From an uncultured Clostridia bacterium (GTDB lineage: Bacteria > Bacillota > Clostridia > TANB77 > CAG-508), in NCBI GenBank assembly GCA_934141555.1, contig CAKPCK010000009.1, forward strand, positions 1 through 56,882: a DNA stretch of 56,882 nucleotides, written 5' to 3'. Position 1 is the first letter of the stretch. The number at the start of each line of letters is the position of its first letter. The position numbers and the translations under genes are program-made. Under the pieces are notes generated by a model. The model made no database searches and had not been told where the DNA came from. It was given only the letters and a program-made list of their open reading frames with translations. This document shows, one piece after another, positions 1 through 8,091 of the stretch.

Positions 1-185
1 TCCTCAACAGCTTCAATCAACTCTTTTTCACTTACTTGTGTTTCATCATATTTTATATCCGCCTTTTTCTCTTCTAAACTTACTTTTGCACCTTCTACTC
101 CATCAACATTATTTAATACCTTTTCTAATCTTGTAGAACATCCTGTACAATGCATTCCTTCTATATTTAATTTTACTTCCTTCAT
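1..185 (-). CDS. Heavy-metal-associated domain protein, partial (runs off left edge)
   Basis: Translating the minus strand from the ATG at 185 gives about 61 residues of an HMA fold with the metal site GMHCTGC at residues 10-16 (Cys13, Cys16). Such domains bind Cu(I) either as a free chaperone (CopZ, about 68 residues) or as the N-terminal domain of a CopA P-type ATPase; the window ends before these can be told apart. Its AAGGAGG ribosome binding site lies inside the last codons of the preceding gene, whose stop abuts this ATG, so translation of the two is probably coupled. Its position behind csoR argues for copper handling. Family is certain from sequence; the full identity is not. Confidence 0.8.
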   Translation of the reverse strand, partial: MKEVKLNIEGMHCTGCSTRLEKVLNNVDGVEGAKVSLEEKKADIKYDETQVSEKELIEAVE

Positions 186-1511
186 TTAATTTTCCTCCTT
201 AAAATAATCTTTATTATCTATAACCTTTATTTTATTTTTTATCATATTCATCCAGCAAGAATAAATATATTCTCCTTCTTCTTGTGGTATGAATTCAATT
301 TCATTTGTGCCAACACCTAATTTTTTATCAATTTTAAAGTCTTTCATTATTATTTCATTATTACATCCTGTTAAATATTTTTTTTCTACATTTATTACCA
401 TTTTTACAGGAATATCTTTTTGAACTATTATATCTTTATAATTACCATAATCTAAGTCAAATTCAATATATTGATATCCATCTTCTTTAATAGCTTTTAT
501 ATATTGTGCATCATCTTTTTTTGAAAAGATACTATTTATATCTATTCCAAATCCAACTAATGCTCTATTTAGCATTAATATTGATAAAATAAGTATTAAT
601 ACAGATGCAACTTTATTTATTATTACTTTTACTTTTCCTTTGCATAAATTTATAAAACTACCAAAGAACATCATAAGTGGTAATGTTCCTAGGCAAAACA
701 AGAACATTGACATAGCTCCATAAAATACAGATGCTGTGCTTAATGCATATATTTGCATTGCTTGCAGTGGCCCACATGGCATGAATCCATTTAATATTCC
801 TATTATAAAAGGATTTTTAACTTTTACTTTACTAAAACATTTACAATTTTTTAGTTTTCCACTTATTGTAATTACTCCAAGCATTGATAAACTCATTATT
901 AGCATAAATATTGAAGCTATTAAAATAATTATGTTTTGTTCCACATAGTTAATACTAAATACTTTTCCAATTCCACCTATTATTCCTCCAAGTATCGTAT
1001 AAGATAAAAGTCTACCTATATTATATAATAATGGATTTTTAAACTTTTTTATTTTTCCTTCTTCTTTACTTGATGATGCATATAAATTTATTGCCCCACA
1101 CATTGATATACAATGTATACTTGTAAATAATCCTGTTACAAATAACATTCCTAGTTGAATATTTGTATCTATTGTTGGAATCATATTAAAAATATTAAAT
1201 CCAAATATTTCATTTAAAACCAATATAACTAAAATAATACTACATGTTATTAATATAAATTCAAGTAAATTTATGCTATCATCGATCTTGCTTTTGTCTT
1301 TTGAGATATATTCTTTTTTGGTTACATATCCTTTTTTATTGATTTCATCTATTATATTTTCTATATTTATTTCATTTTCATACCAAACTGTTGCTATATT
1401 TCTGTTTATTTTTACCTTTTTTACATTAAAATCACTTTGAATTATTTTACTTACTGTTTGATAACAATGTGTACACATCATCCCATCAATTTTAATATAA
1501 ATTTTTTTCAT
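186..1511 (-). CDS. HMA - TauE/SafE-like membrane - cupredoxin-like fusion, probable copper export/handling protein
   Basis: 441 residues in three parts. Residues 1-65 form an HMA domain with metal motif CTHC at 13-16. The middle (about 85-330) has six or more hydrophobic segments of the DsbD_2/SafE-like type, with the family signatures SIHCISMCG and NGFMPCG. The C-terminal 110 residues look like a small cupredoxin-like domain with candidate ligands: a Cys in LTGC and the cluster CWMNM near the end. The gene starts directly at the csoR stop (ATG overlap at 1511) and its end carries the ribosome binding site of the next HMA gene, so all three form a CsoR-controlled unit. The domain architecture is visible; a role in moving copper across or into the membrane is inferred from family and operon. 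Confidence 0.8.
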   Translation of the reverse strand: MKKIYIKIDGMMCTHCYQTVSKIIQSDFNVKKVKINRNIATVWYENEINIENIIDEINKKGYVTKKEYISKDKSKIDDSINLLEFILITCSIILVILVLNEIFGFNIFNMIPTIDTNIQLGMLFVTGLFTSIHCISMCGAINLYASSSKEEGKIKKFKNPLLYNIGRLLSYTILGGIIGGIGKVFSINYVEQNIIILIASIFMLIMSLSMLGVITISGKLKNCKCFSKVKVKNPFIIGILNGFMPCGPLQAMQIYALSTASVFYGAMSMFLFCLGTLPLMMFFGSFINLCKGKVKVIINKVASVLILILSILMLNRALVGFGIDINSIFSKKDDAQYIKAIKEDGYQYIEFDLDYGNYKDIIVQKDIPVKMVINVEKKYLTGCNNEIIMKDFKIDKKLGVGTNEIEFIPQEEGEYIYSCWMNMIKNKIKVIDNKDYFKEEN

Positions 1512-1822
1512 TAGCGTAATCTCCTAAATAATTCCATCACTTCATCAATAATTTCTGTATTACCAGATTGAATTTCTGTTAATACACAACTTTTTATATG
1601 ACTTTCTAATATTGAATTTTCTACACTTTCTAATGATTTACTTATTGCTGATAATTGAATTAATATATCTGCACAATATCTATCATCTTCAAGCATTTGT
1701 TTTATTCCTCTTATTTGACCTTCTATTATGTTTAGTCTTTTGGTTAAAGCTTTTTTTTCTTCTTCTGTTCTGTGTGTTGACTTTTCACAACTTTCACATT
1801 TGCTACATTTTTCACACTTCAT
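1511..1822 (-). CDS. csoR: CsoR-family copper-sensing transcriptional repressor
   Basis: 103 residues of the all-helical CsoR/RcnR fold (metal-sensitive repressor). The three Cu(I) ligands of CsoR fit Cys50, His75 and Cys79 (DRYC and ESHIKSC). The N-terminus has an unusual Cys-rich tail (CxxCxxCxxC, Cys3 to Cys12), which could hold extra metal. The start at 1822 was chosen because it has AAGGAAG eight bases upstream. An in-frame ATG at 1870 would lie in the promoter -10 region and cannot be transcribed from it. CsoR proteins release their operator on binding Cu(I), turning on the export genes behind them, which fits the two HMA genes that follow. Confidence 0.92.
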   Translation of the reverse strand: MKCEKCSKCESCEKSTHRTEEEKKALTKRLNIIEGQIRGIKQMLEDDRYCADILIQLSAISKSLESVENSILESHIKSCVLTEIQSGNTEIIDEVMELFRRLR

Positions 1823-1861
1823 ATATTCACTTCCTTTATTTTTTGATTTTATCTGCGAATC

Positions 1862-1890
1862 ATTATACACCCCATAGGGGTATGTGTCAA
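1862..1890 (-). promoter_or_regulatory. Sigma-A promoter of the csoR operon
   Basis: On the minus strand TTGACA (1885-1890) and TATAAT (1862-1867) are both perfect consensus and separated by exactly 17 bases. The expected transcript start, near 1855, leaves a 33-base leader to the csoR ATG at 1822. The spacer is occupied by a G/C palindrome. Confidence 0.9.
1869..1881. promoter_or_regulatory. CsoR operator palindrome
   Basis: The inverted repeat ACCCC-ATA-GGGGT fits the C-tract/G-tract type of site bound by CsoR-family repressors. It fills the middle of the 17-base promoter spacer, so a bound repressor would block RNA polymerase directly. Binding is inferred from similarity to known sites. 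Confidence 0.8.
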
Positions 1891-1925
1891 TATCTATTTT
1901 TTACATTTTTTCTATTATAAAGCAA

Positions 1926-1975
1926 AAAACAAGTCAGTCATCACACTTGTGATTAACTGACCTGTTTATTGTTTA
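1926..1975 (-). terminator. Terminator of the 1983-2441 gene
   Basis: Read on the minus strand, the arms AAACAGGTCAGT and ACTGACTTGTTT enclose an inner ATCACA/TGTGAT stem, followed by a run of T. It lies directly after the stop at 1983 and insulates the csoR region. Confidence 0.85.
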
Positions 1976-1982
1976 ATATTGT

Positions 1983-2441
1983 TTAGCCAACAGACAGGTA
2001 AAACTCAACCTGTTTACTCTGAAGTTTCTTAGCATCAGATTTGACATCTTTAAAAATCTTCTCCAATGCCATGACATTTTGAGCATTAACATCTACTTGA
2101 ACTTCAACAGTCCCCATAGCAGAGACATCCCAAACAGAGGAATTGGGAGAAATACTAACATTTCCGTTAGCAAAAACATCTCCTAAGACACAGATACCAT
2201 TAAGTGTCACATCGCCCTCTGCTCTGACATCGTTTCCGATAGAATGAGTAATCGCAAGATCTTCGCCAACATGCACATTAAAGAAATCCGCGTGACTGGC
2301 AAAAAAGCTTTCTCCAACATCAATGTCATAGCCATTTGCATTACTGCCCTTGGCCATATACACATTACCAGTAATACAAATATCAGTGTCAAGTTCTGCA
2401 CCAGGCATAACTACGACATCACAGTTAACTCTTTTTTTCAT
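1983..2441 (-). CDS. Unknown protein with repeated bactofilin-like/beta-helix pattern, higher G+C than surroundings
   Basis: 152 residues, no signal peptide or membrane segment. From about residue 10 to 115 it shows a short-period pattern of alternating V/I, G, D and N (for example ITGNVYMAKGSN, RAEGDVTLNG, LGDVFANGNVSI), as in left- or right-handed beta-helix proteins such as bactofilins. A helical tail with Lys/Gln follows and it ends FYLSVG. I recognise no specific family. A 60-base sample (2101-2160) has 26 G+C against about 17 in neighbouring housekeeping genes, and codon choice differs (CTG, GCC, GAC used freely). It stands alone between a consensus promoter and a terminator. A beta-helix is inferred from periodicity only. 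Confidence 0.75.
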   Translation of the reverse strand: MKKRVNCDVVVMPGAELDTDICITGNVYMAKGSNANGYDIDVGESFFASHADFFNVHVGEDLAITHSIGNDVRAEGDVTLNGICVLGDVFANGNVSISPNSSVWDVSAMGTVEVQVDVNAQNVMALEKIFKDVKSDAKKLQSKQVEFYLSVG

Positions 2442-2456
2442 TTTGTCTCTCCTTAA

Positions 2457-2495
2457 TCAAAAAAATGCAATATTAAACTTTCCTTTTGGTTTCAT
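2457..2495 (-). CDS. Possible 12-codon leader peptide upstream of the 1983-2441 gene
   Basis: An ATG at 2495 has GGAGG nine bases upstream and opens a 12-codon reading frame MKPKGKFNIAFF, ending 15 bases before the ATG of the next gene. The start codon lies inside a perfect 7-bp hairpin. Whether it is translated cannot be told from sequence. Confidence 0.35.
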   Translation of the reverse strand: MKPKGKFNIAFF

Positions 2496-2506
2496 ATGCT
2501 GAAACC
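2488..2506 (-). promoter_or_regulatory. Hairpin covering the leader-peptide start
   Basis: GGTTTCA and TGAAACC form a perfect 7-bp stem with a five-base loop. It includes the leader ATG (2493-2495) and part of its GGAGG site. If it folds in RNA it would limit initiation at the mini-ORF and so could tune the gene behind it. Confidence 0.45.
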
Positions 2507-2538
2507 TCCATATCGAAAATCTTTATTCGAACTTATAT

Positions 2539-2567
2539 ATTATACTTTAAAATGTCTTATCTGTCAA
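2539..2567 (-). promoter_or_regulatory. Sigma-A promoter of the 1983-2441 gene
   Basis: Perfect TTGACA (2562-2567) and TATAAT (2539-2544) on the minus strand with 17-base spacing. Predicted 5' leader of about 90 bases. Confidence 0.88.
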
Positions 2568-2590
2568 TTAAATGTTTTATATACATCAAA

Positions 2591-3337
2591 TTATGTCAAA
2601 TCTTCTTTTAATATTAATATATTCTCACAAATAAAATTATCACAATATTTTTTTGCTTTTTTCAATGTTTCCTTATCTCTAATAGTCCAGCCTAAAACAA
2701 TTTTATTCTTTCGAATTTTTGCTAACCTTTTATTAGGTAACGCCTTAACATCATAAGAAATAAAATCTGGTCTAGATATAATATTAAACAGCATATTACT
2801 CAAAAAAATTCTTTTGAATATATTCATTTTCTTTCCTTTAAAATCTGATGCTAATTGTCCTCTAACAATCTCTGGCGCTTTTTTTCTTATATAATTTACG
2901 GCCAATGGATTGAAACTTTTTAATGCATATTTTCCATGATATGATTTCAAGATTTTAATTACCTTTTCTTCAAGTAAACCACACTTATTATCATATTTCA
3001 ATTCTATAATTACTGGCACTTTACCATTTATTAAATTTAATACTTCTTCTAATAATGGTATTCTTTGCTCTGTATTTTGCAATTTTAACCTTTTTAATTC
3101 ATTATAATTCATATCTTTTATCATAACATCCATATTGGTAAGTCTTTTTAAATTATCATCATGAAAAACAACTACATTTCCATCTTTTAAAATATGTACA
3201 TCTAATTCTATTATATAATTATTTTGAATTGCTTTTTCAAAAGCAATCATCGAATTTTCCGGAATTCCTTCTTTTATGTCGTGCATTCCTCTATGTACTA
3301 TTATATTTTCTGTCAAAAAACTACAATCTTTTTTCAT
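2591..3337 (-). CDS. Glycerophosphodiester phosphodiesterase (GDPD/UgpQ family)
   Basis: 248 residues, typical length for soluble bacterial GDPD. It hydrolyses glycerophosphodiesters to glycerol-3-phosphate and an alcohol. The catalytic set is visible: HRG near residue 15, the ENS motif (PENSMIAFEKA), ELDVH, and VFHDD. No signal peptide or membrane anchor, so probably cytoplasmic. The start was set at the ATG at 3337 because GGAGG sits eight bases before it; the longer frame begins at a TTG whose second codon lies inside that ribosome binding site. It stands apart from its neighbours. Confidence 0.92.
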   Translation of the reverse strand: MKKDCSFLTENIIVHRGMHDIKEGIPENSMIAFEKAIQNNYIIELDVHILKDGNVVVFHDDNLKRLTNMDVMIKDMNYNELKRLKLQNTEQRIPLLEEVLNLINGKVPVIIELKYDNKCGLLEEKVIKILKSYHGKYALKSFNPLAVNYIRKKAPEIVRGQLASDFKGKKMNIFKRIFLSNMLFNIISRPDFISYDVKALPNKRLAKIRKNKIVLGWTIRDKETLKKAKKYCDNFICENILILKEDLT

Positions 3338-3389
3338 TATTTTTTCCTCCAATATTATTTTACTAATATAAAGATCTATATAAAATTCA

Positions 3390-3430
3390 GAAGGGACGGA
3401 TAAGAATAAAAAATTCCTATTCGCCCCTTC
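3390..3430 (-). terminator. Probable terminator of the 3467-3868 gene
   Basis: Long inverted repeat: on the minus strand GAAGGGGCGAATAGGAAT pairs, with a few G-U pairs, to ATTCTTATCCGTCCCTTC across a T-rich loop. Only a modest T-rich stretch follows. Confidence 0.6.
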
Positions 3431-3466
3431 CTTATTTGACTTTTGAGCAAATTTTAGTCAAAAATT

Positions 3467-3868
3467 TTATTTCACTTCATATTCCAGAAGATAAATTTTC
3501 TTGACTTTTTCTCCGTTCAGAGCAAGCTTATATTTCACCACTCCACGGCTATCATAAACAGCCGTAATAATAGATTCCATACCAACATACCCTTTCAGAA
3601 TGTCAAACGGATAAATAGTATATGCAACTTTATTCATAAGCATAATACCATTAGTAGTGTACATACACGTACCATCATCTTGGGTGTACCCCTGAGCATA
3701 ATTCTGGCAAAAGCCTTTTTTCGAAATTTTGTGCATCACTTCAGATTTGAAGATAAATGCTACATCTCCATTGAAGTCTTTCATTCTTTCAAAAAGAACT
3801 TCCTTGAAGTTGCCCTCATTTACTTTCAATTCCTGAATTTCAAACCGTTTATTAAATTGCATCATCAT
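3467..3868 (-). CDS. Unknown 133-residue protein in a single-gene unit
   Basis: No family recognised. It begins with three Met codons; GGAGG seven bases upstream selects the first (3868). The sequence is mixed alpha/beta with no signal peptide or membrane helix, rich in Tyr/Met/Lys, with four Tyr-Thr or Tyr-Ala turns in its middle (NYAQGYTQDDGTCMYTTNG). Composition is uneven: some 60-base blocks have 26 G+C, others 17-20, on average a little above the neighbouring genes. It is flanked by its own -10 box and a hairpin terminator and is not in an operon. A soluble protein is all I can support. Confidence 0.7.
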   Translation of the reverse strand: MMMQFNKRFEIQELKVNEGNFKEVLFERMKDFNGDVAFIFKSEVMHKISKKGFCQNYAQGYTQDDGTCMYTTNGIMLMNKVAYTIYPFDILKGYVGMESIITAVYDSRGVVKYKLALNGEKVKKIYLLEYEVK

Positions 3869-4002
3869 GTCAAAACCTCCTTACATTGAACCAACGTAAT
3901 TTACTCTTCTTCTAATGCACTTGACATCAGACATGTTAGATTATACCACTAATATGTGAAAAAATCTATAGTTAATTTTAAATTTTTAAATATTTTAGAA
4001 TA

Positions 4003-6597
4003 TTATTTAATGAATAATTCATCATCTTTGCAATCTACTGTAATTGTTGTATTTGGTAAAATTTTATTTGCTAAAATATTTTTTGCAATTAATGTTTCAA
4101 GTTTCTTTTGGACAAATCTCTTTAATGGTCTTGCACCATAAACTTCATCATATCCATTATTAATTAAATAATCTTTTGCTGATTGTGTAACCTTTAAACT
4201 AATATGTTTATCATCAAGTCTTCTTTCCAAATCTTTAATTAATAAATCTAATATTCTTCCTATTTCAGTTTTCTGTAATGGTTTATAGAAGACTATTTCA
4301 TCTAATCTGTTCAAAAATTCTGGTCTAAAGCTTTGTTTTAACAATTTTCTTACATTTTCTTTTGCTTCTTCAGATATTTCTCCATTTTCTTGAATTCCGT
4401 CTAATATATAACTTGAGCCTAAGTTTGAAGTTAATATTATAATTGTATTTTTAAAGTCTACTGTTCTTCCTTGTGAGTCTGTAATTCTACCATCATCAAG
4501 TACTTGTAACAAAATATTAAATACATCTGGATGAGCTTTTTCTATTTCATCAAATAAAACTACTGAATATGGTTTTCTTCTTACTGCTTCTGTTAATTGT
4601 CCACCTTCCTCATATCCAACATATCCTGGAGGCGCACCAATTAATCTAGATACAGAGTATTTTTCCATATATTCACTCATATCTATTCTTATCATATTAT
4701 GTTCATCGTCAAATAAACATTCTGCTAATGCTTTTGCAAGTTCTGTTTTACCAACACCTGTTGGGCCTAAGAACATAAATGATCCTATTGGTTTACGTGG
4801 GTCACCAATTCCTGCTCTTGAACGCATTATTGCTTCAGATACTTTTTCTACTGCATCATCTTGTCCAATTACTCTTTTATGCAATAATTCTGGTAAATGT
4901 AGGATTTTTTCTCTTTCACTTTCCATTAATTTTGTAACTGGTATTCCTGTCCATCTTGAAATAATTTTTGTTATTTCATCTTCTGTTACTTTATTTCTTA
5001 ATAGACCATCTTCTTTTCCTTTTTCAGATAATTCTTCTTCTGCTTTTAATTCTTTTTGTAATTCTGGAAGTTTACCATATCTTAATTCTGCAACTTTTCC
5101 TAAATCATATACTCTTTCTGCTTGTTCAATTTGTGCATTTACTTGTTCTATTTCTTCACGTAATTTTTGCACTTTAGAAATTGCTTGTTTTTCATTTTCC
5201 CATTTTGCTTTCATTCCATCAAATTTTGTTTTTAATTCTGCTTTTTCTTTTTTGATGTCTTCTAATCTCTTTTTAGAAATCTCATCTGTTTCTTTTGAAA
5301 GTGCTGTTTCTTCAATTTCTAATTGCATTATTTTTCTTGATACTTCATCAAGTTCTGTTGGCATTGATTGCATTTCTGTTTTTATCATGCTACATGCTTC
5401 ATCTATTAAGTCTATTGCTTTATCTGGTAAAAATCTGTCTGAAATATATCTGTGTGATAATGTTGCTGCAGTAATTAATGCATTGTCTGATATTTTAACT
5501 CCATGATATACTTCATATCTTTCTTTTAATCCTCTTAATATTGATATTGTATCTTCTACTGTTGGCTCATCTACCATTACTGGTTGGAAACGTCTTTCTA
5601 GTGCTTGGTCTTTTTCTATATATTGTCTATATTCATTTAATGTTGTTGCACCAATACAATGTAATTCTCCTCTTGCTAACATTGGTTTTAATAAGTTTCC
5701 AGCATCCATTGCTCCATCTGTTTTCCCTGCTCCAACAATTGTGTGAATTTCATCAATAAATAAGATTATTTTTCCTTCACTTTTCTTTACTTCTTGTAAT
5801 ACTGCTTTTAGTCTTTCTTCAAATTCTCCTCTATATTTTGCACCAGCTACAAGTAGTCCCATATCAAGTGAGAATATTGTACAGTCTTTTAATCCTTCTG
5901 GCACATCTCCTCTAACAATTCTTAATGCTAATCCTTCTGCTATTGCTGTTTTACCAACACCTGGTTCACCAATTAAACATGGATTATTTTTAGTTTTTCT
6001 TGATAGAATTCTTATTACATTTCTTATTTCATTATCTCTTCCTATTACTGGATCAAGTTTTTGGTCTCTTGCCATTTGTACTAAGTCTTGACCATATTTC
6101 TTTAAAACATCATAGGTTTCTTCTGGATTGTCTGTTGTTACCCTTGTGTTTCCTCTAACTTCTGATAATGCTTTTAAAAATGCGTTTTTTGTTATATTAA
6201 ATGTTCTAAATAATTCTTTTAATTGACTATTTGCATGATCAAATATTGAAATCATTATGTGTTCAACAGATACATATTCATCTTTCATTTTTTTAGCTAT
6301 ATTTTCACTATCTGCTAATACTAAATCTGTATCTTGTGATACATATATTCCATCATTCGGTCTTGAACCACCTGTCATTCTTGGCTTGTTATCAACTAGT
6401 CTTTTTACTTCATTTTCGAAGTTTTCTTCATTTGATGTAATTTTCTTTATTAGTTCTTTTATTAAGCTATTGTCTTGCTCTAGTAATGCAAGTAATATGT
6501 GTTCTTGTTCTACTTGTACATTTTGATTTGTGCTTGCTAATGTTTGTGCATTTTGCAATGCTTCTATTGATTTTTGCGTAAATTTTTGTATATTCAT
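4003..6597 (-). CDS. clpB: ClpB disaggregase (Hsp100, AAA+ chaperone)
   Basis: 864 residues. ATP-driven hexamer that works with DnaK to pull proteins from aggregates. The N-terminal Clp_N double repeat precedes the first AAA+ module (Walker A GEPGVGKT, Walker B IILFIDEIHT). A long coiled-coil M domain follows, about residues 405-520 and typical of ClpB rather than ClpA/C. The second AAA+ module (GPTGVGKTELAKALAE, VVLFDEIEKAHPDV, sensor GARPLKR) completes the protein. The start at 6597 has AAGGAG ten bases before it; a GTG at 6606 is too close to that site. Upstream lie a CIRCE operator and consensus promoter, so HrcA-controlled heat induction is expected. Monocistronic. Confidence 0.97.
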   Translation of the reverse strand: MNIQKFTQKSIEALQNAQTLASTNQNVQVEQEHILLALLEQDNSLIKELIKKITSNEENFENEVKRLVDNKPRMTGGSRPNDGIYVSQDTDLVLADSENIAKKMKDEYVSVEHIMISIFDHANSQLKELFRTFNITKNAFLKALSEVRGNTRVTTDNPEETYDVLKKYGQDLVQMARDQKLDPVIGRDNEIRNVIRILSRKTKNNPCLIGEPGVGKTAIAEGLALRIVRGDVPEGLKDCTIFSLDMGLLVAGAKYRGEFEERLKAVLQEVKKSEGKIILFIDEIHTIVGAGKTDGAMDAGNLLKPMLARGELHCIGATTLNEYRQYIEKDQALERRFQPVMVDEPTVEDTISILRGLKERYEVYHGVKISDNALITAATLSHRYISDRFLPDKAIDLIDEACSMIKTEMQSMPTELDEVSRKIMQLEIEETALSKETDEISKKRLEDIKKEKAELKTKFDGMKAKWENEKQAISKVQKLREEIEQVNAQIEQAERVYDLGKVAELRYGKLPELQKELKAEEELSEKGKEDGLLRNKVTEDEITKIISRWTGIPVTKLMESEREKILHLPELLHKRVIGQDDAVEKVSEAIMRSRAGIGDPRKPIGSFMFLGPTGVGKTELAKALAECLFDDEHNMIRIDMSEYMEKYSVSRLIGAPPGYVGYEEGGQLTEAVRRKPYSVVLFDEIEKAHPDVFNILLQVLDDGRITDSQGRTVDFKNTIIILTSNLGSSYILDGIQENGEISEEAKENVRKLLKQSFRPEFLNRLDEIVFYKPLQKTEIGRILDLLIKDLERRLDDKHISLKVTQSAKDYLINNGYDEVYGARPLKRFVQKKLETLIAKNILANKILPNTTITVDCKDDELFIK

Positions 6598-6664
6598 AAA
6601 TATCACTCTCCTTTTATATTATAGGTAAGTTCAAAGAACTTTCATATAATATGAATATATGTTT

Positions 6665-6694
6665 TAACAGCACCTCTTTTAGATAGTGCTGTTA
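6665..6694 (-). promoter_or_regulatory. Stem-loop in the clpB 5' leader
   Basis: TAACAGCAC and GTGCTGTTA form a 9-bp perfect stem with a 12-base loop, between the clpB promoter and its start. There is no T-run after it, so it looks like a stabilising or regulatory leader structure rather than a terminator. Confidence 0.5.
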
Positions 6695-6717
6695 CTTTCT
6701 TTTCATTTACATTTATT

Positions 6718-6746
6718 ATTATATATCATCTTTTTAGCAATGTCAA
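6718..6746 (-). promoter_or_regulatory. clpB promoter
   Basis: TTGACA (6741-6746), 17 bases, TATAAT (6718-6723) on the minus strand. The -35 box lies within the CIRCE element, so HrcA binding would exclude polymerase. Confidence 0.9.
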
Positions 6747-6760
6747 TAGTAGAGTGCTAA
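6734..6760. promoter_or_regulatory. CIRCE element (HrcA operator)
   Basis: The consensus is TTAGCACTC-N9-GAGTGCTAA. Here the right arm (6752-6760) is perfect and the left arm (6734-6742) reads TTAGCAATG; spacing is exactly nine. A degenerate arm adjusted to accommodate the TTGACA box is the simplest reading. Confidence 0.88.
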
Positions 6761-6774
6761 TTTTGCAATTTTTT

Positions 6775-8091
6775 TTACATCAAATGTACTAAAAATATTT
6801 TTGCTAAACTCAAAAATATAAAAAATCCCAATACATCAGTAGCAGTTGTCAAAAATATTGAAGAAGATAGTGCTGGATCAATTTTTAATTTTTGTAAAAT
6901 TAATGGAATCAATATTCCAGACACACCTGAAATTATCAAATTTGCGACCATTGCTAAAAAAGCAATAATTCCCAAATAATAATTTCCATACATTATTGAA
7001 ACAATTCCACTTGTTACAATTCCTATAACTGCCCCATCTATAACTCCAAGTAATATTTCTTTTCTAAGTAAATGCCAAGAATCTTTTAAGCTAACCTTTC
7101 CCATTGCAATATTTCTAATTATAATAGAAATAGTCTGTGTTCCTGCATTTCCACCCATACCTGTAATAATTGACATTATTGATGATAATGCTACAACTTG
7201 CGCAATTGTAGATTCAAAAACCTTTATTGTTGCAGATGCTAAAAATGCTGTTAACAAATTTACAAGTAACCATGGAAGTCTTAATTTTATAGATTCCCAT
7301 AATGTACTATCTAATGTCTCTTCTTTTGCGACACCACCCATTTTTAACAAATCTTCTGTATGTTCTTCAACTATTACATCAACTATATCATCAATTGTTA
7401 TAATTCCAAGCATCGCTTTTTTCTTATTTAAAACTGGTATTGCAGTCAAGTCATATTTTGAAACTATTAAAGCAACTTCCTCTTGGTCTGTTTCTGGATC
7501 AACATATACAAAATGATCATTTGTTATTTCTTCTAATTTCTCATTTTCTGGGGCAACTAATATATCTCTTAATTGTGCTGTTCCTATTAATTCTTTTTTT
7601 CTATTTACCACAAAAATTGTATCAATTAACTCTGTTTTTGGCGCTATTTCTTTTATCTTTTTTATTGCATCTTCTATTGGAAGATTAGCATTAAGAGCTA
7701 TATATTCTGTTGTCATAATACCACCAGCACAATCATCTTTATAACCTAAAAGTTCTTTAATAACAGCTCTATCTCCACTTTTCATTAAGTTAATTAATTC
7801 TTTAGATTTTCCAACATTCATTTCTCCTAAAATATCTACAATATCATCTTTTGACATATAACTAAATACTTTTAAGATTTTTTTATTATCTAAAAACTTC
7901 AATATTCTAAGCTGAGTATCTAATTCAGCTTCTTCTAATATTCCAGCTAATTCTTCCTCTGTTGGTTTCTTTAAAAATTCTTCTAATTCGTCATCATCAT
8001 ATTCAGATAACTTTAAAGCTAGATCGACAGCAGTAATGTCGTCTAGCTCTTCTAAGTTCTCTAAATCATTATTTTCATTTCCTTCAATCAT
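6775..8091 (-). CDS. mgtE: MgtE-type magnesium transporter
   Basis: 438 residues, normal for MgtE, a Mg2+-gated Mg2+ channel in the cytoplasmic membrane. The N-terminal superhelical domain (to about 125) is acidic. It is followed by two CBS domains (about 130-255; KKELIGTAQL, KKAMLGIITIDDIVD) that sense Mg2+, then five hydrophobic helices including the pore motif GMGGNAGTQ. The ATG overlaps the dxs stop as ATGA (8088-8091), so it is translated from the dxs message. Confidence 0.95.
   Translation of the reverse strand: MIEGNENNDLENLEELDDITAVDLALKLSEYDDDELEEFLKKPTEEELAGILEEAELDTQLRILKFLDNKKILKVFSYMSKDDIVDILGEMNVGKSKELINLMKSGDRAVIKELLGYKDDCAGGIMTTEYIALNANLPIEDAIKKIKEIAPKTELIDTIFVVNRKKELIGTAQLRDILVAPENEKLEEITNDHFVYVDPETDQEEVALIVSKYDLTAIPVLNKKKAMLGIITIDDIVDVIVEEHTEDLLKMGGVAKEETLDSTLWESIKLRLPWLLVNLLTAFLASATIKVFESTIAQVVALSSIMSIITGMGGNAGTQTISIIIRNIAMGKVSLKDSWHLLRKEILLGVIDGAVIGIVTSGIVSIMYGNYYLGIIAFLAMVANLIISGVSGILIPLILQKLKIDPALSSSIFLTTATDVLGFFIFLSLAKIFLVHLM

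Noticed and set aside
1823..1870. Longer csoR with extra 16 residues
   Set aside because: Its ATG is inside the -10 region of the only clear promoter and has no ribosome binding site.
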